A stretch of DNA of 5,816 nucleotides from an uncultured Collinsella sp. (GTDB lineage Bacteria; Actinomycetota; Coriobacteriia; Coriobacteriales; Coriobacteriaceae): the NCBI GenBank assembly GCA_900556205.1, contig USNX01000092.1, positions 1 through 5,816 of the forward strand, written 5' to 3'. Positions 1 to 5,816 of the stretch are shown in pieces; within the stretch, counting starts at the first letter, position 1; every line of letters begins with the position of its first letter. Made by a program: the position numbers and the translations under genes. The notes beneath the pieces are model-generated. The model made no database searches, was not told the DNA's origin, and saw only the letters and a list, made by a program, of their open reading frames with translations.

Positions 1-878
1 GCCTCCAGGTGTGCAACATTGACTCCACCAATATGACCCCCAGCCACTGGCTGGCCATTGCCCAGGCGGTGGAGACCCATTATGAGACCTATGACGGCTT
101 TGTGATCTGCCATGGGACGGATACCTTGGCCTATACTGCCGCAGCCCTGAGCTACCTCATTCAGGACAGCCCCAAGCCCATCGTGCTCACCGGCTCGCAA
201 AAGCCCATGGGCAATCCCTTTACCGACGCCAAGCTCAACCTGTACCAGAGCCTGCTCTATGCGCTCGACGAGCACTCGCACGACGTCTCGATCGTGTTTG
301 GCGGCGTCGCCATTGCCGGCACGCGCGCCCGCAAGCAGCGCACCATGAGCTTTAACGCATTCATCAGCGTCAACTATCCGCCCATCGCCTATATTCGCAA
401 CGACCGCATCGTGCGCAACGGGCTTCACGGCACGCATCAGGGCGAAAACCCGGTGCGTTTCTACGACAGCATCGATCCGCGCGTGTTTGTACTCAAGCTT
501 ACGCCCGGCGTAAACCCGGGTATCCTCGACGCCCTTGCCGATAGCTACGATGCTGTAATCCTGGAGACCTTTGGCATTGGCGGTATTCCCGAGTTTGGCG
601 AGTCCGGCGAGTCATTCCAGGAGGCGATTTTCCGCTGGGTCGATTCGGGCCGCACCGTCGTTATGACCACGCAGGTCCCCGAGGAAGGCCTTGACCTAGG
701 TGTTTATGAGGTCGGCCGCGCCTACGCTGATCATCCGGGTATTTTGCGCGGCGACGATATGACAACCGAGACGCTCGTGGCCAAAACCATGTGGGCGCTC
801 GGCCAGTCACGCGATGCGGCCGAGATTCAGCGCCTGTTCTACAGCCAAGTCAACCACGACCGCATCCCGATGGCGTAA
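1..878 (+). CDS. ansA: L-asparaginase, type I (AnsA-like), 5' partial
   Basis: This protein hydrolyses L-asparagine to aspartate and ammonia and is probably cytoplasmic. The gene enters from the left edge: the frame is open from base 3 (Leu-Gln-Val-Cys-Asn), so the GTG at 9 is an internal valine. About 290 residues are present. By comparison with AnsA-type enzymes (about 330-340 residues), roughly 50 N-terminal residues are missing, including the first catalytic threonine (GGTI region). Visible family signatures, counted from the Val codon at 9, are the substrate-binding NIDSTNM at 3-9, the catalytic HGTDT at 35-39 and LTGSQKPM at 60-67. The C-terminal subdomain follows, with the ETFGIGG, TTQVPEEG and GGDDMT-like (RGDDMT) blocks. 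No signal peptide can be judged because the N terminus is absent. The ansA symbol rests on resemblance to the type I family; the type II alternative is less likely. The gene ends 22 bp from the convergent XRE gene, with no terminator hairpin between them. Confidence 0.9.
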   Translation, partial: LQVCNIDSTNMTPSHWLAIAQAVETHYETYDGFVICHGTDTLAYTAAALSYLIQDSPKPIVLTGSQKPMGNPFTDAKLNLYQSLLYALDEHSHDVSIVFGGVAIAGTRARKQRTMSFNAFISVNYPPIAYIRNDRIVRNGLHGTHQGENPVRFYDSIDPRVFVLKLTPGVNPGILDALADSYDAVILETFGIGGIPEFGESGESFQEAIFRWVDSGRTVVMTTQVPEEGLDLGVYEVGRAYADHPGILRGDDMTTETLVAKTMWALGQSRDAAEIQRLFYSQVNHDRIPMA

Positions 879-900
879 TTCGGTTGTCGACGGGTATCCC

Positions 901-1119
901 CTATTCGATACCCTCGAGAAGTTCTGACACCGTCATGCCAAGTGCGGGCGCGATCTTAAATAGAACCTTGAGCGTGAAATTTGCCGTCCCATCTTCGATT
1001 CGGTCGAGGTAGGGTCGGCTGATTCCTGTTGCCACACAAAAATCAACCTTGGAGATACCAAGGTCCCTGCGTGTCTCTTCGACCCGCCTGCCAAGAATCT
1101 GTTTCGTACGTTCGTCCAT
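901..1119 (-). CDS. Small XRE-family helix-turn-helix regulator
   Basis: This is a 72-residue, single-domain DNA-binding protein of the Cro/C1 (XRE) type. The HTH fills almost the whole chain: a first helix around residues 5-19 (LGRRVEETRRDLG), helix 2 at about 23-30, the recognition helix at about 33-41 (SRPYLDRIEDG), then NFTLKVLFKIAPALG and the end SELLEGIE. There is no ligand or toxin domain. Length and layout resemble R-M controller proteins and antitoxin-like repressors, but no methylase, nuclease or toxin is visible nearby. The ATG at 1119 is the only sensible start, since upstream in frame there is no other start before a stop inside the palindrome. No strong Shine-Dalgarno is seen. 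The gene diverges from the 129-residue gene, and the palindrome at 1149-1172 lies 30 bp upstream of it. It is therefore inferred to be autoregulated and to control the neighbour too. By hand count, GC at 901-1140 is about 52%, lower than in the neighbouring genes. Confidence 0.85.
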   Translation of the reverse strand: MDERTKQILGRRVEETRRDLGISKVDFCVATGISRPYLDRIEDGTANFTLKVLFKIAPALGMTVSELLEGIE

Positions 1120-1148
1120 GCAGCCGAGTTTGAAATGGAGCCGAACAT

Positions 1149-1172
1149 AAACGTAAACTATAGTTTACGTTT
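1149..1172. promoter_or_regulatory. Perfect 24-bp palindromic operator with core promoter boxes on both strands
   Basis: A perfect inverted repeat of 12 + 12 bp is centred between 1160 and 1161, with core GTAAACTATAGTTTAC flanked by AAAC and GTTT-type ends. The symmetry stops exactly at 1148/1173. The core gives TATAGT on the plus strand (1159-1164) and, because of the symmetry, TATAGT on the minus strand (1162-1157). Each matches the -10 consensus at five of six bases. No convincing -35 was found at standard spacing for either direction; TTGAAA at 1130-1135 lies 23 bp from the plus-strand box. The site sits between the divergent XRE gene and the 129-residue gene. A dimer of the XRE protein bound here would cover both -10 boxes. 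That the XRE protein binds it is an inference. Confidence 0.75.
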
Positions 1173-1195
1173 TGCCGAATACACAGGAGTTTTCT

Positions 1196-1585
1196 ATGTC
1201 GGGTTCTTCGGTCCGCATGTACCGAGCCACGCTTCGCAAAAACTGCGCACCGCCCAAGCTCGTCGTCGTTGAAGCAGAATGCCTTTCGCCCGATGAGCGC
1301 ACGGCATTTGCATTGCTATCAAATCGCGTCGCCGCCGTTTTGGTCCCTTGTCCGGCGCAAGGTGAACTTGCCATCCAATGCCAAGCGCACAGCTGCTCGC
1401 TCAATCAGGCTGCCGTGATCGCAACCAGCCAACGCGGTCTGCCCCTTCTCCTGGAAGCCGGTATCGCGCTCGCCCTTCGCGGTGCCGGATACGAAAACGA
1501 GGCCGCCGCCGATGTAGTCTTTCAACCACGATCGAGCGGCGGCCTCGCAGCAGCCATCGAATATGCTTGCAGGCTCGTTGCCTAA
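1196..1585 (+). CDS. Unrecognised 129-residue protein, divergent partner of XRE regulator
   Basis: I do not recognise this protein. The start is the ATG at 1196, because AGGAG at 1185-1189 lies 6 nt upstream. The in-frame TTG at 1172 falls inside the palindrome and has no ribosome-binding site. The product has no signal peptide and no clear membrane helix, and reads as a soluble alpha/beta protein. Its strands include PKLVVVEAECL (20-30) and RVAAVLVPCP (44-53). Further on are QAAVIATSQRGLPLLLEAGIALALRGAG (71-98) and a C-terminal GGLAAAIEYACRLVA. It has six cysteines (17, 29, 52, 62, 67, 125), many for its size; C62 and C67 form HSC-like spacing but no known metal motif. It is a single-gene unit ending 9 bp before the convergent membrane-protein gene. 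The shared operator suggests regulation by the XRE protein. It might be an effector or toxin-like partner, but nothing in the sequence shows an activity. Confidence 0.7.
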   Translation: MSGSSVRMYRATLRKNCAPPKLVVVEAECLSPDERTAFALLSNRVAAVLVPCPAQGELAIQCQAHSCSLNQAAVIATSQRGLPLLLEAGIALALRGAGYENEAAADVVFQPRSSGGLAAAIEYACRLVA

Positions 1586-1594
1586 AAGGACAAG

Positions 1595-1978
1595 CTAGAA
1601 ACCAAAGCCAAAGCCCGTTCCGGTAATCGCCGAGTACATAAAGTAAACGTTGATCACGTTGAGGAACACACCCGTGATGCAACCGTTGCGCAGGTAGCGC
1701 TCGCACACGATGCGCGCCATGGCGGCGGAGTCATCATTGTTTTTAGCCTGGCGTCCCGCCGTAAAGTACGTCGCCACGCTCAGCAGCAGGTTGAGCACCG
1801 GCAGTGCCAGCAACTCGTAGCTCTTGCCCCAGCGCGTCACCTCGCCGGCGGCATTAAACTTTGTTGCCACCTCGGGGCCAATGTTGGGGATTACGAACGC
1901 TGCAACCACCAGCGGAATCACCGCAAGTACGAGCAGCGCAATACCCATGTAGCCAGCTTTTTTGCCATATTTAAACAT
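1595..1978 (-). CDS. Small DUF1648-type membrane protein (SdpI N-terminal-like)
   Basis: This is a 127-residue integral membrane protein with three predicted helices, at about 10-30, 53-73 and 99-119. Between helices 1 and 2 lies the segment PEVATKFNAAGEVTRWGKS (35-53). It fits the DUF1648 signature (P-x-H/K-FN-x-x-G-x-x-x-x-WG) found at the N terminus of SdpI, the immunity and signalling protein against the Bacillus SdpC toxin. The SdpI-specific second half is missing, since SdpI is about 200 residues, so immunity cannot be claimed. A charged loop (75-98) and an odd GTGFGFGF tail follow. The ATG at 1978 is preceded by AAGGA, 8 nt away, which overlaps the end of ychF (11 bp gap). This suggests cotranscription and possibly coupled translation with ychF. 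The gene converges on the 129-residue gene with a 9-bp gap and no visible terminator. The membrane call is firm; the function is unknown. Confidence 0.8.
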   Translation of the reverse strand: MFKYGKKAGYMGIALLVLAVIPLVVAAFVIPNIGPEVATKFNAAGEVTRWGKSYELLALPVLNLLLSVATYFTAGRQAKNNDDSAAMARIVCERYLRNGCITGVFLNVINVYFMYSAITGTGFGFGF

Positions 1979-1989
1979 GCGCGTCGTCC

Positions 1990-3066
<1,077 letters not shown>

Positions 3067-3071
3067 GACAG

Positions 3072-3079
3072 CTCCTTTT
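3072..3079 (-). promoter_or_regulatory. Shine-Dalgarno fixing the GTG start of ychF
   Basis: On the minus strand this reads AAAAGGAG, followed by the 5-nt spacer CTGTC and GTG at 3066-3064. It lies inside the longer reading frame that begins at ATG 3102, and it is the reason the shorter start is preferred. Confidence 0.8.
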
Positions 3080-3103
3080 GGTACAGGTACTTCAAACTGC
3101 ATA

Positions 3104-3109
3104 AGTATA
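3104..3109 (-). promoter_or_regulatory. Probable -10 box of the ychF promoter
   Basis: On the minus strand this is TATACT, five of six bases matching the -10 consensus. It would place the transcript start near 3097 and leave a leader of about 30 nt before the GTG at 3066. The expected -35 region falls inside the loop part of the hairpin at 3110-3153 and shows only weak similarity (TTCGCC). The placement is inferred from sequence only. Confidence 0.5.
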
Positions 3110-3153
3110 GCGCCGCCGCAGCATCCGGGCGAATCCGGACACCGCGGCGGCGC
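3110..3153 (-). terminator. GC-rich nested hairpin between the Fe-S gene and ychF
   Basis: A perfect 10-bp outer stem (3110-3119 with 3144-3153, GCGCCGCCGC and its complement) encloses an inner 5-bp stem (3124-3128 with 3135-3139) with a 6-nt loop. It starts 27 bp after the stop of the minus-strand Fe-S gene, so a terminator role is likely. There is no T-run after it on the minus strand; the ychF -10 box follows at once. It may be a weak or Rho-aided terminator, or a structured part of the promoter region. Confidence 0.5.
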
Positions 3154-3180
3154 AAATGAAGCAGAGATTGGGGTCGCTGG

Positions 3181-4434
3181 CTAGTCCGCGAGCTTCTCCA
3201 CTTGGTCGAGCATCTTATCGAGCTTGGCCTTTGCCTCGGCCTTGACCTTCTCGGCCTCCTCGTGGGCCTTGGCCTTCTGAGCGGCCTTTTCCTCGGCCTC
3301 GGGATCGACGACGACCAGGTTGGATGCATCATGCTCAACCAACTTAAGCGCATGCTCGGGACACACCTTGACGCAGGCCCCGCAACCTAGGCAATACGTG
3401 GACTCCAACGCAAAGCGGCCACTTCCCACCAGATCGCAGGCGAACGTAGGGCATACATTGACACACTCACCACACGACGTGCACTTGTCAAAATCGCACT
3501 CCGGCGTGCTCACCTGCATGTTCTGGGCAAGCTCGGGGTGGTTTTGCAATGTCGAGAGCACCAGCTGCCGCCCATGGGTGAGCGAACGGCGACGCTTGGT
3601 CGTCGTGGTGCCGCACATGGTGTTGAGCGTGCGCTCCAGCTGGGTAATCTGATGGCGATGGGCCTTGAGCTTTTGCGTCACCGAGGCCAGCGCCGCCGTC
3701 GCTGGATTGAGCTTGGTCACGGTTAGACCCGTGGTACGGGCAATCTTATCCATGTACTCCTTGCGCTCGTACTCGCGACGCTTATGGCATTTGAGGCTCT
3801 TGGGGTCGACCTCCAGGCCCATACCCGTGCCGGACCACTCCTCGGCCTTCGCAATCGCCTCGCCCAGAATGTCCTCACCGCCGGTGTTGCGGCATTTATC
3901 GCACACGCCCAACGGCAGGTACACACTCACGTTGGGATAGTCGGCCAGTACCGAAAACCAAGTCTCTGCCGTAATATCGCCCACGCAGGCGACGACGACC
4001 TCGTTCTCGCGCGGCATGCGCTTAAGGGCACGCGTGCAGGTGACGTAGGCGGTCTCGTGGCTCGTAGCCGCCGAGACAATGTCGTCGTAGACGTTTTTGG
4101 GTGCAAGGCGCGGAGAGATGATCGCCTCCGTCGGGCAGGCAGCGGCGCACAGGCCGCACTTGCGACAGGAGTCGAGAATCTCGATGGCGTCTTCCTCGAC
4201 CTCGATAGCGTTGACCGGGCACACGTCCATGCACGCGGTGCAGCCGCTCTTTTCGTTTTTGCAGGTCAGGCACGGAATGGTGTTTCCGCGCGGACGCTCC
4301 TTATAATCGGCAGGGTTCCACTGCGGCGCCGACGGATCGAGCGCGTCGGTCACACCGCCAAGCGGGTTTTTAAGAAAATCGAAACCTTTGCTGATCTCGA
4401 TAATGTCATCAAACAGATCGTGTTCCTGCGCCAT
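3181..4434 (-). CDS. Cytoplasmic protein with four [4Fe-4S] ferredoxin motifs and a charged C-terminal tail
   Basis: This is a 417-residue electron-transfer-type protein with 25 cysteines. The N-terminal ferredoxin pair is C55-x2-C58-x6-C65-x2-C68-x3-C72-P, with a longer loop than usual, and C90-x2-C93-x2-C96-x3-C100-P. The central region (about 110-280) has no standard cluster motif but carries C133, C150, C178-x2-C181, C216 and C274. The C-terminal ferredoxin pair is C318-x2-C321-x2-C324-x3-C328-P and C348-x2-C351-x2-C354-x3-C358-P. A lysine/glutamate/alanine-rich tail (378-417) is probably helical or a coiled coil. There is no signal peptide, Tat motif or membrane helix, so it should act in the cytoplasm, passing electrons between partners not seen here. 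The ATG at 4434 is chosen because GGGAGG lies 8 nt upstream; the ATG at 4464 would put that site inside the gene. I do not recognise a named family. Coupling to a hydrogenase or dehydrogenase is conceivable but not shown. Confidence 0.85.
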   Translation of the reverse strand: MAQEHDLFDDIIEISKGFDFLKNPLGGVTDALDPSAPQWNPADYKERPRGNTIPCLTCKNEKSGCTACMDVCPVNAIEVEEDAIEILDSCRKCGLCAAACPTEAIISPRLAPKNVYDDIVSAATSHETAYVTCTRALKRMPRENEVVVACVGDITAETWFSVLADYPNVSVYLPLGVCDKCRNTGGEDILGEAIAKAEEWSGTGMGLEVDPKSLKCHKRREYERKEYMDKIARTTGLTVTKLNPATAALASVTQKLKAHRHQITQLERTLNTMCGTTTTKRRRSLTHGRQLVLSTLQNHPELAQNMQVSTPECDFDKCTSCGECVNVCPTFACDLVGSGRFALESTYCLGCGACVKVCPEHALKLVEHDASNLVVVDPEAEEKAAQKAKAHEEAEKVKAEAKAKLDKMLDQVEKLAD

Positions 4435-4588
4435 GCGCGGCCCCTCCCTGAGCAGTGCAAACAAGCAAGAGATAATGATACGCTATCGGCCCACACCTCG
4501 GGCAAATTACACGCGGCGCATCTTTGCGGCAAATAGACCTACAATTTATTGCCAGCCTAATCGCCTAGGTTTATTGAGGAGTCACAAG
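4435..4588. promoter_or_regulatory. Divergent promoter region for the Fe-S protein and dehydrogenase genes
   Basis: A 154-bp gap separates two divergent starts. On the minus strand, TATCAT (4480-4475) is a five-of-six -10 box, with a weak TTGCCC 19 bp upstream of it. It would start the Fe-S transcript near 4468 with a leader of about 34 nt. On the plus strand, TACAAT (4540-4545) is a five-of-six -10 box without a good -35, about 44 nt before the dehydrogenase ATG. No clear operator palindrome or riboswitch was seen. Ribosome-binding sites are GGGAGG for the Fe-S gene and GAGGAG (4576-4581) for the dehydrogenase. Confidence 0.45.
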
Positions 4589-5545
4589 ATGAAGATTGCC
4601 CTGATCGAACCGTTGGGAGTACCCGAGCAGACCATCGACAGGCTCTCCGCACCCCTTAAGGACGCCGGACACGAGTTTGTCTATTTCGATACCAAAACAA
4701 CCGATCCGGCCGAGCTCGCTCGACGCAGCGAGGGCGCCGAGGTCGTCATGATCGCCAACAACCCCTACCCCGCCGAGGTCGTCGCCGGCGCCGACGCGCT
4801 CAAGATGATCGCCGTCGCCTTTACGGGCATCGACCACGTGGGGCTTTCCGCCTGCCGTGAGCGCGGTGTTGAAGTTCGCAACTGCGCCGGCTACTCCGAC
4901 GTTTCGGTCGCCGAGCTTACCCTCGGCCTGGCCATCGACGTGTTGCGCAAGGTGAGCGCCGCCGATGCCGCCGTCCGCACCGGCAAGACGAGCGCCGGCC
5001 TTATGGGCACCGAGATCTGCGGCAAGACCGTGGGTATTGTGGGTTGCGGCAAGATCGGCTGCGCCACGGCTCGACTCTTTAAGGCCTTTGGTGCCCGTGT
5101 GCTAGGCTATGCCCGTCACGAACATCCCGAGGCTGCCGAGGCGGGCATTGAGCAAGTCTCGCTCGAGCAGCTGCTTGCCGAGTCCGACATCGTGAGCCTG
5201 CACCTGCCCAACAACGACACCACGCGCAAGAGCTTTGGCGCCGAGCAGTTCGCTCAGATGAAGGACGGCGCCGTGTTTATCAACTGCGCCCGTGGCGCCA
5301 TCGTGGACAATAACGCCCTTGCCCAGGCACTCAGCGACGACAAGCTCGCCGGTGCCGGCATCGACGCCTTTGATATGGAGCCGCCCATCCCCGCCGACTA
5401 CGCGCTCATCAACGCCAAGAACTGCATCTTCACGCCGCATGTGGGCTTCCTTACGCACGAGGCCATGCAGCGCCGCGCCAGGATCGAGTTCGACAACGTC
5501 GTCGCCTACGTTGAAGGCCGCGCGCAGAACGTTTGCGAGCTGTAG
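4589..5545 (+). CDS. D-isomer-specific 2-hydroxyacid dehydrogenase, NAD(P)-dependent
   Basis: This cytoplasmic oxidoreductase interconverts a 2-keto acid and a D-2-hydroxyacid. It has 318 residues, normal for the family. Its split catalytic domain (1-100 and about 286-318) surrounds a Rossmann nucleotide-binding domain with GxGxxG at 152-157 (GCGKIG). The catalytic triad is visible: Arg235 in NCARGAIVD, Glu264 in FDMEPP and His284 in TPHVGF. The residue at the end of the second Rossmann strand, normally Asp in NAD enzymes, lies in GYARHEH (173-179). There Ala175 and Arg176 replace it, which hints at NADP(H), as in glyoxylate/hydroxypyruvate reductases. The ATG at 4589 is chosen because GAGGAG lies 7 nt upstream and the chain then begins MKIALIEPLG. 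The open frame reaches back to 4388 but that part lacks homologous features. The substrate (lactate, glyoxylate, hydroxypyruvate, phosphoglycerate or branched keto acid) cannot be told. The ACT domain of many SerA proteins is absent. Confidence 0.9.
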   Translation: MKIALIEPLGVPEQTIDRLSAPLKDAGHEFVYFDTKTTDPAELARRSEGAEVVMIANNPYPAEVVAGADALKMIAVAFTGIDHVGLSACRERGVEVRNCAGYSDVSVAELTLGLAIDVLRKVSAADAAVRTGKTSAGLMGTEICGKTVGIVGCGKIGCATARLFKAFGARVLGYARHEHPEAAEAGIEQVSLEQLLAESDIVSLHLPNNDTTRKSFGAEQFAQMKDGAVFINCARGAIVDNNALAQALSDDKLAGAGIDAFDMEPPIPADYALINAKNCIFTPHVGFLTHEAMQRRARIEFDNVVAYVEGRAQNVCEL

Positions 5546-5551
5546 GCAAAC

Positions 5552-5592
5552 GAGGGCGGGGCAAAACCTCATCGCAGGCCTACCCCGCCCTC
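5552..5592 (+). terminator. Hairpin after the dehydrogenase gene, probable terminator
   Basis: A perfect 10-bp GC-rich stem (GAGGGCGGGG at 5552-5561 with CCCCGCCCTC at 5583-5592) has a 21-nt loop and starts 6 bp after the dehydrogenase stop codon. Only a short TTT follows. Position and strength suit a terminator for the plus-strand gene, though the long loop and poor T-run make it a modest one. Confidence 0.55.
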
Positions 5593-5629
5593 TTTGGTAC
5601 AAAGTAACCTGGCCCCTTTGCACCATAGC

Positions 5630-5665
5630 AAAAAGGGGCAAAGCCATCTGCTGGCTTTGCCCCTT
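5630..5665 (-). terminator. Strong intrinsic terminator for the minus-strand gene at the right edge
   Basis: A perfect 14-bp stem (5633-5646 with 5652-5665) has the 5-nt loop TCTGC. On the minus strand it is followed by a run of five T (5634-5630, partly within the stem), which makes it a classical Rho-independent terminator. It lies 12 bp after the stop of the partial gene at 5678. On the plus strand no T-run follows, but the stem could still act as a back-up stop for the dehydrogenase transcript. Confidence 0.75.
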
Positions 5666-5677
5666 CCTTAGCTTGAT

Positions 5678-5816
5678 TTACTCATCCATAAGATAGTAGT
5701 GGCCCAGCGCGTCGGCACCCAGGATGGCGTTTGCGACCATCTCGGGCGTCACCTCAAACGGCATGTTGCACATGGTGTCATCGGGCGCGCAGGCGGCCTC
5801 GGCAACAATCATGGCC
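5678..5816 (-). CDS. Unrecognised protein, C-terminal 45 residues only
   Basis: An open frame enters from the right edge and ends with TAA at 5680-5678. The visible residues run AMIVAEAACAPDDTMCNMPF, continue with an EVTPEMVANAIL stretch and finish GADALGHYYLMDE. The following strong terminator and the normal codon use support a real gene. The ATG at 5812 could be an internal methionine or a start, but the upstream bases are not in the window, so this cannot be decided. No known domain could be recognised in so short a piece. Confidence 0.6.
   Translation of the reverse strand, partial: AMIVAEAACAPDDTMCNMPFEVTPEMVANAILGADALGHYYLMDE

Noticed and set aside
9..11. GTG at 9 as the start of asparaginase
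   Set aside because: The frame is open to the window edge, and the N-terminal catalytic part of the enzyme must lie upstream.
901..1119. XRE protein as an R-M controller protein
   Set aside because: Size and HTH fit, but there is no methyltransferase or endonuclease gene in the window, and the palindrome does not show the tandem C-box layout.
1172..1195. TTG start at 1172 for the 129-residue protein
   Set aside because: It begins in the last base of the operator palindrome, with no ribosome-binding site; the ATG at 1196 has AGGAG at 6 nt.
1595..1978. Full SdpI-type immunity protein
   Set aside because: Only the DUF1648 part and three helices are present; the SdpI domain is missing and no SdpC-like toxin lies nearby.
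3784..4536. 250-codon open frame antisense to the Fe-S gene
   Set aside because: It is a shadow of the Fe-S gene, whose four CP-type cluster motifs prove the minus-strand reading.
4388..4588. N-terminal extension of the dehydrogenase back to 4388
   Set aside because: The extension overlaps the divergent Fe-S gene start and both promoters. The ATG at 4589 has a strong GAGGAG and the normal family N terminus.

Overview
The window looks like a stretch of chromosome from a high-GC, gut-type anaerobic actinobacterium, most plausibly a member of the Coriobacteriia such as Collinsella. The grounds are GC-rich coding sequence, an actinobacterial-style YchF (the DAIC-x-VVR segment), a cytoplasmic protein with many Fe-S clusters, and short, densely packed genes. 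The taxonomic call is an inference from protein style, not from a marker gene. No rRNA, tRNA, CRISPR array, insertion sequence or phage gene was seen.

Layout from left to right. (1) The 3' end of a type I L-asparaginase gene (+). (2) A small XRE-family repressor (-) and an unrecognised 129-residue protein (+), transcribed away from each other. Between them lies a perfect 24-bp palindrome whose core carries a TATAGT box on both strands. (3) A convergent boundary of 9 bp, followed by a minus-strand pair: ychF, then a small DUF1648-type membrane protein with its ribosome-binding site at the ychF stop codon. (4) A minus-strand gene for a 417-residue protein with four ferredoxin-type cluster motifs. 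It is separated from ychF by 114 bp that hold a GC-rich hairpin and the likely ychF promoter. (5) Diverging from it, a plus-strand D-2-hydroxyacid dehydrogenase. (6) A convergent end with two hairpins, and the last 45 codons of an unrecognised minus-strand gene that runs off the window.

Most genes are housekeeping or metabolic: asparagine deamidation, a ribosome-associated ATPase, and reduction of a 2-keto acid or oxidation of a 2-hydroxyacid. The two parts worth a second look are the XRE/unknown divergent pair with its shared operator, and the multi-cluster Fe-S protein with extra cysteines in its middle and a charged helical tail. Neither can be called a new system from sequence alone. Several gene starts were moved from the longest reading frame to the codon with a good Shine-Dalgarno sequence: the unknown protein to 1196, ychF to a GTG at 3066, the Fe-S protein to 4434 and the dehydrogenase to 4589.
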